A DNA stretch of 64,000 nt from Symsagittifera roscoffensis (Eukaryota > Xenacoelomorpha > Acoela > Convolutidae). This document shows positions 53,307 to 63,439 of this stretch, piece by piece. The stretch lies in assembly GCF_963678635.1 (NCBI RefSeq), contig NC_087066.1, forward strand, positions 20,059,996-20,123,995. Direction: 5' to 3'. Numbering within the stretch: the first letter of the stretch is position 1; each line of letters opens with the position of its first letter. Below the pieces are notes generated by a model. The model saw only the letters and a list, made by a program, of their open reading frames with translations, was not told the DNA's origin and ran no database searches. The position numbers and the translations under genes are program-made.

Positions 53307-53539
53307 TCTGACAAAGACACAGCCATGGAGCAGAAACTTGCGTACTGTCATGCGGTGTATGACGTAGCAACATAAAAGAAGAGAAGGGTGTGTGTCACAA
53401 TCAAAAAGAACAATGTGAACGCCACCCTACATCCAGATTCGACTCTTCACTGCAAAGGAGAACGAAGTCTTGAAGCAAGTTTCCGATGTCAACTAAACTT
53501 TGAACGAATTCAAAGAACTCGCCCAAGTCATGGGAGATT

Positions 53540-53840
53540 TTATGTTTCTTGAGAACTGTAATATTCAATAATTTTGTTGAGTGATTTTATTATAGTCATG
53601 TAATTCAAATATTCATCTTCTTGAATCATTTTTAGATTTTCTTCGAGCTGAGCAGTATGAGTTGGAACATTGGTTTTCCAGAAATCTTGTTCTAAAGCTT
53701 CAAAAAACGTAGGGACTTTTTCATATCGTCTTACACGAAAAGTCCCACAAGTTTTCACTAACAGTTTTGGAACCTCAACAATTACCAAAATTGCAAGATG
53801 TGGATACAGAATCACAAGTTTCTCAATTTGAGTAGACTTT
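53540..53840 (-). CDS. Unrecognised minus-strand ORF (~91-100 codons)
   Basis: Frame with VEVPKLLVKTCGTFRVRRY and TFFEALEQDFWKTNVPTH, then a coiled, charged C-terminus ending YYSSQET. Coding-like, opposite in direction to the capsid genes. No family recognised. Confidence 0.35.
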
Positions 53841-54368
53841 GCATAATGGATGACCTAAAGTTTTTCTAAGTTATCTGACAGATATTGAAAAAATGGATCT
53901 TATAGAATATCGTAGAAAAGGAAACAATAAAATCAGAACTTTCAGTTGGAAAAAGATGAGTACGATAAACTGGTTCATTTTACCCCCTCGGTTTTGTCTT
54001 ATGTAGAAACATTCAAAAAGTTGTATCATTATTGACAAATGCACTGTAGAAAATGAATGTCCAGAAATTGAAAATTGAATGAAATTCTCCAAAATTTTGA
54101 TTTGATGAAGCATGACTTTTCATCAAATACAAAAAGAAAAAATTAATTTCTTCGTAACTGTATTGTTTTGGACACAAACATAAATTTGAAAGAAATGGAC
54201 TAAAAATTTCTTTTTGGGGTTCTCATTGGATACGGAAATTCCTGTATGGATTAGTTTTTTGCAAATTCAAAAATTTTCAGACTTCATGCAGTTTTACATG
54301 ATGCAGCTGGATCTGTGAAGTCTACTACTTATAAGGGACCTGGTTATTGTTATATTTTACTTTGATTT
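53841..54368. other. No supported gene before the gap
   Basis: Short + frames (for example from ATG ~53893) are not convincing. A TTTTCAG/AC acceptor-like site lies at ~54282. Confidence 0.4.
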
Positions 54369-54568
54369 NNNNNNNNNNNNNNNNNNNNNNNNNNNNNNNN
54401 NNNNNNNNNNNNNNNNNNNNNNNNNNNNNNNNNNNNNNNNNNNNNNNNNNNNNNNNNNNNNNNNNNNNNNNNNNNNNNNNNNNNNNNNNNNNNNNNNNNN
54501 NNNNNNNNNNNNNNNNNNNNNNNNNNNNNNNNNNNNNNNNNNNNNNNNNNNNNNNNNNNNNNNNNNNN
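54369..54568. other. Assembly gap (200 N)
   Basis: Run of 200 N inside the capsid module; the size is probably nominal. Confidence 1.
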
Positions 54569-55193
54569 AATTCTGAGGAGAAAAGAAAGATTGTACCGAT
54601 GCATATTGAATCAGGATTGTATCCAAGTATTGTTGATATAGTTGTAGCCATGAACAACAAAATTCGCGAATTTCTAGCTGCTCAAGCTTTTGAATATAAC
54701 GGAACCTATGTATCAGTAGTTAAAAAGACACAAAAAGTTGCCGTTCTCTTACCTGAGAATCAATCAGTCTTTTTTATTCAAAGTTCTGACTTGAATCACC
54801 TTTTTGGTTGCAATTTAGAACAAAATCAAACGGGGGTTATAATGAAAGAAAAAGGTCCACATTACGTTCAGTATTCTCACGACATCATAAAACATATTCT
54901 TTGATTATATATAAATCTATTACAGAATATAACCTAGTCGGTGATACAAAAACTCCATTATTGCGTTGTATTCCATTTATCTCCTAAGTGAAGAGTGGAG
55001 ATACAATTTCTAAAGGATACAGCATGAATTATCAATCCTTTACTAGCTTACAGTTAAAAAAAAACTGTTGAAAAATTCTTTCCATAGTATCAAGATAGAA
55101 CCGGGGGATAGTACAGGCAAAAAAACTTTTTTTGTCTCCGTAGGAATTACCCGAATTATTCTCTTGTTCAGCAATATTTCGAATAATCTTTTT
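54569..55193 (+). pseudogene. Polinton minor-capsid-like (penton/PY-type) protein, broken
   Basis: Starts in the gap. Frame 1 runs to 54904 (EKRKIVPMHIESGLYP, REFLAAQAFEYNG, LLPENQSVFFIQ). It is followed in other phases by TEYNLVGDTKTPLLRCIPF, NYQSFTSLQ and VSVGITRIILLF. The order and the motif around GDTK.PLLR match a conserved structural protein found just upstream of the small basic protein and major capsid gene in animal Polintons. At least three phase changes. Confidence 0.65.
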
Positions 55194-55213
55194 TGATTTT
55201 AACTTCAAACGAA

Positions 55214-55588
55214 ATGGTTGCTCAAAACTCTGCAGATTTCCCTATTTTTCGAAGACATACAAGAAAACGTGAAAGAGGTTTTGGAGCTCTCGCGCAAACT
55301 CTTGGGAGAACTGCAAACCCCTTTATTAAAAAAAATTTAGTCCCAGCTGCGAAAAGAATTGGAGGAGATTTGTTTGAAATTGCTGCTTCAGAGATTGGGG
55401 AAGTTTTTATTGAACGTAAAAAACTCAAAACATTTGCAAAAGATGTGGGAACAAAAACAGTTCGGAAACAATTGAGAGGTGGAAAAAAGAAATACAAGCG
55501 TAGAACTGGTAGAACTAGATCCATTTCTCAAAATATTAGATCAAAAAACAGTCGCTCTTACAAAATCAATTTTGACAATATAAAATGA
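55214..55588 (+). CDS. Small basic Polinton protein (PX-like), 124 aa
   Basis: ATG 55214 (MVAQNSADFPIFRRHTRKR). Contains FGALAQTLGRTANPFIKK, LFEIAASEIGEV and a Lys/Arg-rich end (GGKKKYKRRTGR). Uninterrupted. Proteins of this type lie between minor and major capsid genes in Polintons and are thought to be core-like, DNA-associated or membrane-active virion components. The only apparently intact recognised Polinton gene in the window. Confidence 0.75.
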   Translation: MVAQNSADFPIFRRHTRKRERGFGALAQTLGRTANPFIKKNLVPAAKRIGGDLFEIAASEIGEVFIERKKLKTFAKDVGTKTVRKQLRGGKKKYKRRTGRTRSISQNIRSKNSRSYKINFDNIK

Positions 55589-55615
55589 AATTAAACCAAA
55601 AATATTTTCAATTCC

Positions 55616-56390
55616 TTGGGATCGGGGATAACTTTTTCACTTTATGGGGGGCTTGCCATTGATTTTTTTACTTGCAAAAAATGGTTGCTACCAAATACCA
55701 AAGTTCGATCTGAACTAATTCGAGCAAAACCTAATTTGTACATGTTATCTGATAATTCAAATGTCAGTCTGAAAATTGTTGATTGTTCGCTGTTTACTAG
55801 AAAAATTTTAGTTGCTGAACCTAATCATCAATACTGGCAATGGAATATGGAAAGAGAACCTGCTCAATACAATAACAGGGAAACTATAGCAAGAATTTTT
55901 ATCACTCCATCTCTTCAAAACCAATTCATACCGGAAAATATATATTCAATAACGCTCCAATAAGAAGAAAAGCTGTTGCAATGAATACAAAATGAGCTCT
56001 TGCAGTATCTTTTCTTGAAAACCCTTTCAGCTATCAGCAATTTCATTTGAGAGAGCTTAGAGTTATTCGGGGTGGAAAAGCAATTGTTTCATTAGATACA
56101 ACTTCTCCTAGTCGTCCCCTTATATTACGACAATGAAAGCAATGCAGTTTAACGACGATTTCGCAGCTCTCCCTATGGAAGATTTTCAAAGTCACTATAT
56201 TCTAGCTTTTGACTTGACTTCACTACAGGATGCAGCTTAACAGTTGCATTATCCAGAACTTAGTGCAGAAAGCTTGAGAAAAGAAATAATTTTCCAATTT
56301 CCCTTGGAGCAAGTAACGGAAATGATAATCTTGGGATAAAGACTATCGAATTTTCAAATTGACAAATTCGGAACAGTCGCTAAAATTGTT
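55616..56390 (+). pseudogene. Polinton major capsid protein, N-terminally truncated and frameshifted
   Basis: Begins within the second half of the family (GGLAIDFFTCKKWLLPN, VSLKIVDCSLFTRKI, ETIARIFITP). Later segments are in other phases: QQFHLRELRVIRGGKA, then FNDDFAALPMEDFQSHYIL and QVTEMIILG. This matches the double-jelly-roll capsid called F54H12.2-like in many animal annotations. The N-terminal half is missing: the preceding gene ends only 28 bp upstream. Shell assembly function is lost. Confidence 0.75.
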
Positions 56391-56644
56391 TAGTTTTTTT
56401 TTGAATTTTCAGTTTCTTTAAAATGGTTGTAACTTTTTTGGGATTTTTCCTTGTTATTGTATCTGTACTATCTATTCTGTTTTTTTCTTCAGACCTGAAT
56501 CTCCAGAAAAGTTGATAATGAATTCTGTTTATTTGAAAACCCAAGAAATTTCTTCAACCTAGACTGTAAACCAGTGTTTAATAACCTTTGCCCAGTACAT
56601 AAGTTTTGTATATGGGACTTTGTTGATTCAATGCCTAAATGCGC

Positions 56645-56710
56645 GTAAGTAATTAACCTCAGTTTTTTACCCTAAATTACACTATCAATTATCTATTTCT
56701 TTGTTTTTAG
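56645..56710 (+). other. Probable 66 bp intron upstream of the protease frame
   Basis: Donor GCGC/GTAAGTA and acceptor CTTTGTTTTTAG. One phase (ending QCLNA) joins the protease frame openly across it. It shows Polinton genes here use short host-type introns. Confidence 0.5.
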
Positions 56711-57075
56711 ATGTAAATCAGCTAATAATTGAAAAGATGGATTATTTTTCACTTCTGCAAGTTATTGAAAGAATTCCTGAACTCAGGTTCAAGTACATGG
56801 GATCTTACCCCTCTGATAAAGTACCTCGACTAACAAAATACTCTTTTGCAATTGTTAACTCAGCTCCAAACAATGATAGAGGGGAACACTGGATCATGAT
56901 AGCTCGATTGGACAAGACTTATTACTTTGCTGATTCTTTGGGTCAAAAAAGAACAACTTATTCCTTTCTAACAAAAAATTATGGGCGAATGGTTCCCAGA
57001 AAACTACAAAAACTGATAATTTGTGCGGATTTTACGCAATTTCTTCAGCATTTTTTTTTTTGAATTCTACCAGAG
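56711..57075 (+). pseudogene. Polinton adenain-like cysteine protease (PRO), frameshifted
   Basis: Frame to 57063 includes FSLLQVIERIPELRF, then RGEHWIMIARL with the catalytic His and YYFADSLGQK with the Asp. The Cys-containing segment expected next is present in the neighbouring phase right after a one-base shift near 57018, so the frame listed misses its nucleophile. The family cleaves capsid precursors in Polintons and adenoviruses. Confidence 0.75.
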
Positions 57076-57149
57076 AAACTTGAATAATATTCATGATGTG
57101 CATCTGTTAATGTAAATTTGTAGTTTTTTACTTGTAAGAGTAAATTATG

Positions 57150-57706
57150 GCAGTAGATTTAATATACGATGCAGTGATTTATATACTTTCTCTGTAATTA
57201 ATTTTTTTTCTCGAAAATTAATTTTTTTGAAGTTTCAGTAGGTTTCAGAGCATTGTTTCAAGTAGATGTTTCAAAAAACAGGAATGTCTAACAAATTGAA
57301 ATTTTTTTGAAAAAAATTTGATAAAAAAAAATCTCAATTTTTTGCCCAAAAACTCTTACCAGTGACTTACCATGTATCAAAAACTAATTAAATAACCTCA
57401 ATTCCACAATCTACACGTAATTAACCATTAAAATTTATCAGGTAGATAACGCGCGCCGAAATTTTTGCAAAAAAACTAGACATTTCCACACAAAATCCAA
57501 AAAAATCTCGTTTTTCTTACCATTATCTTAGCATCACACAAACTATTAAATCTTAGTATTAGTATTCCATATCCTAATACATTGTAGACTCTACACACAA
57601 TGTTAATACATAGCTGGAACACCGGATGCTCTATTTCCTATCCTAAAACATGGGGGTCTTCCACCTCACCCCCCCCCCCCCCACTCTTGCTCACTCTTCT
57701 ACTACT
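57150..57706 (-). repeat. Right terminal inverted repeat
   Basis: Partner of 36050-36605. It ends CTCTTCTACTACT directly before the GATGCG duplication; the poly-C run is at 57669-57682. Confidence 0.9.
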
Positions 57707-57712
57707 GATGCG
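57707..57712. repeat. Right target-site duplication GATGCG
   Basis: Identical to 36044-36049; on the minus strand it lies in the Asp-Ala-Ser codons of the Gypsy RNase H. Confidence 0.93.
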
Positions 57713-58860
57713 TCCGTGTCTAACGTGAACATTCCTTTCTCAGCCGGCATGCCAAGGACTGGAGCCTCACAAAGCTCGCGTTTGATGTTTTCAAAAGAGA
57801 TTTGAGCCTCGTTAGTCCAGCTGAATTTCTTGCCCTTATTCTGCAACAATTGCTGCATTGGGTATATCTTGTCGGCATACCCTTTAATGACCTCTCGGTA
57901 GTAATTATTGAAGCCGAGAAAACTCAAAAATTGTTCCTCGGTCTTCGGTCTATGTGGCCCTTACGACGCCATCAACGTAGCACATTTTGAGGTTTCAGAA
58001 ATTTTGTTACATTAATGAATTCCTGGCCCATCAATCGTTGAAACGTAGTCGTCGCGTTGCATAGTCCAAAGGGCATTCTTTTCTACTGGAACAGTCTCAT
58101 TTCACACAAAAAGCCGGTTTCTTCTCGATCCTGTTTCCTGAGGGGTACCTGTCAGAACGTAGAGCACAAATCCAGCGTCGTGAAGAATTTTGCGTCTCCT
58201 AACTTCGAGAGATTTTCTCGATGCGTGAGATCGGGTATGTATCTAAGTTGCCCCCCTTCTCTTAGCAATGACCACGCCACAGACCCAAGGGGACTTTGAT
58301 GGCTCAATCATGTCATATTCCATAAGAACTCCAATTTCTTTTCTACAAGCCTCTGACTATGAGGGGTCATTCTTCTAGCTCCCTCCCTGTGAGGTACCGA
58401 ACCCTCTTCTATCTTTATCTCATGTTCCACAAAATTGCCACAACTTATGTCGACTTTGTATTTCGAAAAACCGTCTGCGTTCCGATTCAACACTTCCCTA
58501 AGGGAGTCCTGTTCCTTATTCGATATGTTGCCTTTCAGGTGGTCTATCTCAGGTTTAGTTACGGCTAATTATGTGTCTGCCGGTCTCTCAGCAAAATTTG
58601 AGAAACTAGACAGCCCACCGCATGTCTCCGGTATCTTAGAAAACGATTTTTCAAAAGACTTCAATTCATTTTTTTTCAAAATACTTTCTTTGTTGGCATG
58701 TGATGGACACTCAGTCGCCTTAAACTTATTCACGTTCTCCAAATTCTGATATTCTGCGTTCAGAGGCAATGTATAGCAAAGCTTCTTTCCACGTTGTATC
58801 GTCACGGACGTTGCCTGTGAGCTCAGAAACACATCACGCCTAGGCCAATCTGAGTGAGTG
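57713..58860 (-). pseudogene. Reverse transcriptase and start of RNase H of the degraded Gypsy element
   Basis: From high to low: FSNFAERP (58569), VEHEIKIEEGSVPHREG and RRMTPH (58400-58310), FFTTLDL (~58190), RMPFGLCNAT (~58060), CYVDG in place of YVDD (~57980), SFLGFNNYYREVIKGYAD (57925-57875), KRELCEAPVLGMP, and finally FTLDTDAS at the Polinton edge. Stops and phase changes throughout, and the second catalytic Asp is Gly. Inactive. Confidence 0.82.
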
Positions 58861-59035
58861 AAAGGCTTCTTCTCAAAATAGCTGAGCTCTTACTGTTTGG
58901 GTTGGGGACCAGACATACTTTTCTGTGGTTACTAAGCTTATTCAAGTTCCTCATCCTAAATGACACCACTACAGCTTGATTTGGTTTCAACTTAACTTTT
59001 TGAAAATTGGTAACTTTGCTTAATTTATCAAGATC

Positions 59036-59404
59036 TTAATAACAGGTTTCTTTTCTTATTTCCTCTCTGGTTCCTTGATTCGTATCAACCCGTCGTTGAG
59101 GTCGATTGACGTCAAAGTTTTGCACGAGGTCGTGTCCTAAGTTGAACTGGTCCGATTTGTCCAGGTTTTCGATAACCAGGAGGATCACCCAGATATGCCT
59201 TCCTCCCAGCTGCAGCGAGACGATGGGTGTCCTTACAGCATCAAAGATTGAGCCCTGTTTGGCCGCAGCCAGCCTGATATTAGTCGGTACCCAATCCGAC
59301 CTATTGAAGCCCAAGTCGGTCCAAGTGCTAGTAGGCATGACGTTGACCACCGCTCCGGTGTCAAGTAGTCCCTTTACGGAGAGTTGTCTGCCCTGAACGT
59401 CCAT
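59036..59404 (-). pseudogene. Aspartic protease of the degraded Gypsy element
   Basis: A single minus-strand frame with the catalytic GLLDTGAVVNVMP, a hydrophobic flap-like region and a later FNLGHDLVQNFDV (ILGxD-type) motif. The domain is uninterrupted, but the surrounding polyprotein is not. Confidence 0.75.
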
Positions 59405-59524
59405 TACGCGTGCTGAAGATCGCCTTCGCAGTTTATGTGGACTGTATCCTGCTTAAGCCTGGCCTTGTGTCCAATTCGACGTATCTTGAGTTCCTCTTGT
59501 CCGACCTAGATCCCGCCTACCTGT

Positions 59525-60231
59525 TCAATTGCTTTCGTCACATGAGCTAGCTTTCGTGTAGATGTTTATGCCATCCACATTCATCAGAATCGGGTAGGAG
59601 CCATAGACCTCTAAATAATGTCCGTCTGCCCTCGGCAGCCTCGGCCCAAATGTTGTGAGTAACGCTCTCACAGCCCTGGAGTCCATCTTGGGATCTTTTC
59701 CCTTCATATAGTCTGCATAGATATTCAGGTGTACCAGGGTAATTTCAGACGACTCACTCAAATTTTTCACCACCTGATAATATCCGCAACCGATATGATT
59801 GACATTATCTTGCTTTCTTCTCTCGTCATCCCGAAGGTCTTCACCGAGATGACATTGAGCTTCAAACCTCGGCTCTTAGGTTTCTCATTGTCATCTGCTT
59901 TCACTGTCTTCTCTAAGGTATCCAGTTTCTCGCGCAACTCCGTACTTTGCAATTAAGACCTCACCCGTCGTTCAACTGATTTCGTAGCTAACTCTTGTTG
60001 AGTTTTCTGTAATGCTGTCCGAGCCGTCAAGCCATAATTCACCTTGAGCGCATTAGCTGGGACAGCCTCCAGTCTCAGGGCAATTGCATCATCAGGTAAG
60101 GTCTTCACCTTCTTAATGGTGAAGGTGCCTTGTGACACTCCGCTTCGGTCATCAGGCGTGCTCAACTGGCCTTTACTCCGGAGAGCGCCTCTTTGCTGCG
60201 AGGGTGTTTCGCGTCTGCTACTGCATCCCAA
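59525..60231 (-). pseudogene. Gag-Pol region between zinc knuckle and protease
   Basis: Frames 60231-59953, 59952-59767 and 59773-59525 run on in order with phase changes (FTIKKVKTLPDDAIAL, SRGLKLNVISVKTFGM, EITLVHLNIYADYMKGKD). The function of this linker is unknown. Confidence 0.55.
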
Positions 60232-60309
60232 AACTGAATGTAGTCAGATTTGAAACGTCCTTCCAGTTGCAAAAAAAACATCTTGGTCCATATTTCATTA
60301 TAGGCCTTC

Positions 60310-60561
60310 TCACATATTCCTCGTGTTCCTCATGTCGTCAAGCAAGTAACCAATCGCTTTCATGTTTTGTTTATAAGTGGAACAGGCTGAGTCGTGATGG
60401 TCCAGCGAACCACAATTGGCGCATGTTCTCCTTTTGTCCATGTCATCACGAGGTTTATACCAGCTGGAAATGGTGCCGGTATTCATTCCACTGTAATTGC
60501 TGTAATTTCTGTAGCAAATCTGAACCCTCGAAATTATGAGTAGGAAATCACCTAATTTCAT
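60310..60561 (-). pseudogene. Nucleocapsid zinc knuckle of the degraded Gypsy element
   Basis: CANCGSLDHHDSAC is a CX2CX4HX4C knuckle, preceded by an Asn/Tyr/Ser-rich stretch and KPRDDMDKRR. It binds genomic RNA in this family. The frame is short and flanked by phase breaks. Confidence 0.75.
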
Positions 60562-60774
60562 GCGCTAATCATCGGGCGTGGGCACGGAGTCTGCTGACAA
60601 GGTAAAGTGGGTGGCCAACATGGTTTTCAGTTCATCACTTTTTACTCCGTCAATGCACTTCAAGGCTATGGCTTAGTTTCCTTCTGGGATTCTCTCGTAA
60701 AGGTTACTTCTCCTTCTGAGCAGCTCGATGTCATCCAAAAAATTGCCAAGGGACTCATCATCTCTTTGGCGCCT

Positions 60775-61527
60775 CTATTCAAACTTCACCCTCGCCTGAT
60801 GGCCCTGCACACACGATTCGGAACGACTCAATAAAATGTCGAAGTTCATACGAGCACTGTCACGTTCATTTGTCCTTTTCGCCATAATACTTTTCAGGGC
60901 CGTGCCTTCTAGATTGCTCGTCAGTGTGCTAAAATCCGGCTTCTTCGAGAGCTTTAATTCCTCAAAATTTAACTTCAATACCTCTATCCAAGTATCAATG
61001 CAGTCATCTGACTCGTCATCATACGACTTCGGTTTCTTGAATACTGTTTGCGACCTTTCTGCTCTCTCAGTAGACATCGAGAGCTTAGTGATAAAGGCTT
61101 CAAGAGACCTGTTTAGCTGTTCAAACATTGATGCATACATCGTAGTGTCATGCCAAGTGATGGTCAAATCTCGAGCCGATCTGTTGTGAGGCACTGTGGG
61201 CAAACGTGCCGCCGATGGGGCTTTCGCCTCCGGCGTGATCGGATCCGTCCAACCTGCCCTCAAGGGGTTGCCCTAGGTATCTCCCTTTGGTTAGACCCAA
61301 AACTTGCTCTCGACCTCGGGGAGCCTCTGTATATCTGGAGCTCTGAGTCCGTCAGTAGTCTGAAGCGAATTCTCCCTTGGACCAGAACAACTTTCTTGGT
61401 TGCTGCTGTTCAAGAGTTCATCAAGCTTCCTCCATATAAGATCAGCCTTAGCGTCCAATCTATTCTCCAATTTAGTCATCGTTTGAGCATAGATCTTGTC
61501 ATGATCGTTCAGCAGTCGCTCAATCAA
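60775..61527 (-). pseudogene. Gag capsid region of the degraded Gypsy element
   Basis: Frame 61263-60775 contains DDCIDTWIEVLKLNFEEL, LTSNLEGTALKSIMAKR and GHQARVKFE, a retrotransposon Gag capsid-like segment. The upstream frame 61527-61291 is a coiled-coil-like helix (HDKIYAQTMTKLENRLDAK). Confidence 0.65.
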
Positions 61528-61661
61528 TCTCTCGTGTCATTCTGCGATCTCTTTCTTCAGGATCCTGTAGCTAAACACTCCGCAAGGCACTGGTCTGAAT
61601 CAACTGGACATCACCGCATTTGGCTTGTGATTTCGCGTCTGCCAGTTAGTCTCTTAATTTC

Positions 61662-62260
61662 TCATGGCCCTGTTGACCCCCTCTCCTCTAATCGGTTGAT
61701 TCTTTTTGTCATACCTCGCCGCAGTTCTTGAACACCTGTCATCCTATCGGTAAACATGCCTCTTACATCACTGACCGAGCCCAACACTGGTGTCAGACCT
61801 AGAGACGTCGACGGTAATTGAAGTTGCAGCCTACTGCTCGACGATGCACCAGCTTTCTGCTCGCACATATACACCATTAGTCTGTCGAATGTCGAGGACG
61901 TTCCCATCCTTATCACACCTTCCATAGGTCTAGATGGGGATTTAGACATCGCTTTCTTGTTTTTTTCTTGCTTTGATCTAGGAGTGAAATCCGCGTCCGA
62001 GTGCATTAGTCCCAGATGGTCAAAGGCAAATGATAGTCCATCGGCTTGAAGCCATGTCATGCGTTCATTATACAACGTCTTAAAACTCTTTTGGCTTCCG
62101 AACTCGATTGTTCTTCACTGTGTTTTATGCTCGACATCATCCCGTTCTTACTCTGCTTGGCTAGAGAGGACCGTTCCTTTCTCCGACTATCGCTCTTGGT
62201 GTCCGACTTAGATATCCTTTTGAACAACAGTTCCTTTCCTGCCATAATCTTTGAACGCAC
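61662..62260 (-). pseudogene. Gag N-terminal region
   Basis: Starts at ATG 62260 (MAGKELLFKRISKSDTKSD), shifts phase near 62060, and continues as MTWLQADGLSFAFDH with a Ser-rich middle. Basic and Ser-rich; consistent with a Gag N-terminus. Confidence 0.5.
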
Positions 62261-63020
62261 CGAGGTCTTCTGAGATTCTTTGATTCTATTCCTCTCAGAG
62301 TAGTCGCCGGATCCCTACTGGTCATCCCGATGGTGGCGGTCGGGTCGGATTAACGTTTCATCCCCTTCATCAACATCAAGATTCTTCTTGCTTCCTAATT
62401 TCATTTCGCTCACTAGAAGATCACTACGACCTTGACACGTTGCTTTACTAACAAAAACGACGGAGATGCTGTTAACCGAAGAATGGCTGTGCCACGACTT
62501 GAAACTCCGCGAGCTTACAAATGCTAAGCCTGGGAATTTTAGTCAATATTCCTAGCGAGTCTCTGCGCTCCTTATTTGCGCAAAGATATTTAAAAAAATA
62601 TAATGATGACAGTGCACAAGTCCCACAAAATAAAGAAAACTGTAGGCCTATGTATTCAATTATTCAAAAACAAAACCTTGTTAGTCTCATAAGGATTCTA
62701 TGAACGACTCAGCTAAGATTAAACTTTGGGTCCGCCCAGTGTTCCTTATTTATTTACTCCATTGCAACAATTAGTTTATGATAGTGTCGCTAAAATCCGC
62801 AAGATATAATAACCAACACACAGAACACATTAAACAATAAAATAGCTACACGCCCTATCGGTGACAGCGATCTCTCGTATCAAAATCAGTTTAGCACTGT
62901 GGATATATCAAATCACTGCCTCATTAAATAAAAATCTAATCCTATAGGACAAGACTTCCCTCAATTGGAACAGTCCAAATGAACGAAGCCCAGGACACTG
63001 TCGTCTCAATTGAAATTCTC
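62261..63020. other. Leader or flank of the degraded Gypsy element
   Basis: No gene. This should contain the primer binding site and 5' LTR if they survive, but neither was identified. Confidence 0.4.
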
Positions 63021-63030
63021 CTAGCTACTG

Positions 63031-63292
63031 CACTCACCGAGGTACTCTTTTGTGTTTCCTACGATTTCCCGAGCTGTCCTACTAAGTAGCTCAAGGCAAC
63101 TTCTGACCGAAAAAAAATTACAATCTAAGCAAAAATCAGCAACGCTCGGACAGTTCCAAGTGCATGAGAGTAAGAAATTTTTTTTCTGCCAATTGAGTTT
63201 GTCCAAGCTAAACCACTCACCGAGGTTTTCTTCTATTAGTTCCCGGATGGCCCAAGCCTTCCTACTAAATGGGCTCAAGGCAACCATACAAC
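63031..63292 (-). repeat. Direct repeat pair, ~80 bp each
   Basis: 63031-63110 and 63218-63292 share CACTCACCGAGGT, TTCCTACTAA and GCTCAAGGCAAC. An 88-codon minus-strand frame spans both copies and keeps a similar peptide in each (A/L..LSR.A..I), so an exon with a duplicated motif is possible. Confidence 0.55.
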
Positions 63293-63439
63293 CAAAATAA
63301 TAATGGAAAAATTTTGTTCTGGTACTTCTGATGAACCCGATCTAGAATCCAATTTTGATCACAAATCTGGTCAGGTAGTCTATTCACTCCTAATACACAC
63401 ATCACGTAGGTAATTGACCTTCTAATTCAGTTTTGTTCT

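Larger units (their letters stand above)
36050..57706. mobile_element. Maverick/Polinton DNA transposon, 21657 bp, full-length ends
   Basis: It starts AGTAGTAGAAGAGTG and ends with the reverse complement, flanked by the 6 bp duplication GATGCG. The 5'-AG and 3'-CT termini, ~555 bp inverted repeats, protein-primed DNA polymerase B, double-jelly-roll-type major capsid remnant, small basic protein and adenain-like protease are hallmarks of the family. It interrupts the RNase H codons of the Gypsy element, so it inserted later. All recognised genes are broken, there is a 200 bp gap in the capsid region, and no integrase or ATPase was recognised. It is inactive by itself. Confidence 0.93.
29840..62340 (-). 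mobile_element. Degraded Ty3/Gypsy retroelement, split by a Polinton
   Basis: Reading from high to low coordinates on the minus strand: Gag, zinc knuckle, DTGA protease, RT, start of RNase H, then a 21.66 kb foreign insert, then the rest of RNase H, a linker with SGE-type repeats, integrase, the Pol C-terminus and further frames. The order is canonical for Ty3/Gypsy. Every domain carries frameshifts or stops. No LTR pair was recognised at 31.4-32.3 kb or 62.3-63 kb, so both limits are approximate. Confidence 0.8.

Noticed and set aside
54325-54904. ORFs running through the 200 N gap
   Set aside because: Frame across N is meaningless; only the part from 54569 was used.
59036-62273. + strand ORFs opposite gag and protease, including a 193-aa frame at 61150
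   Set aside because: Minus-strand frames contain the zinc knuckle, DTGA and Gag motifs; these are shadows.
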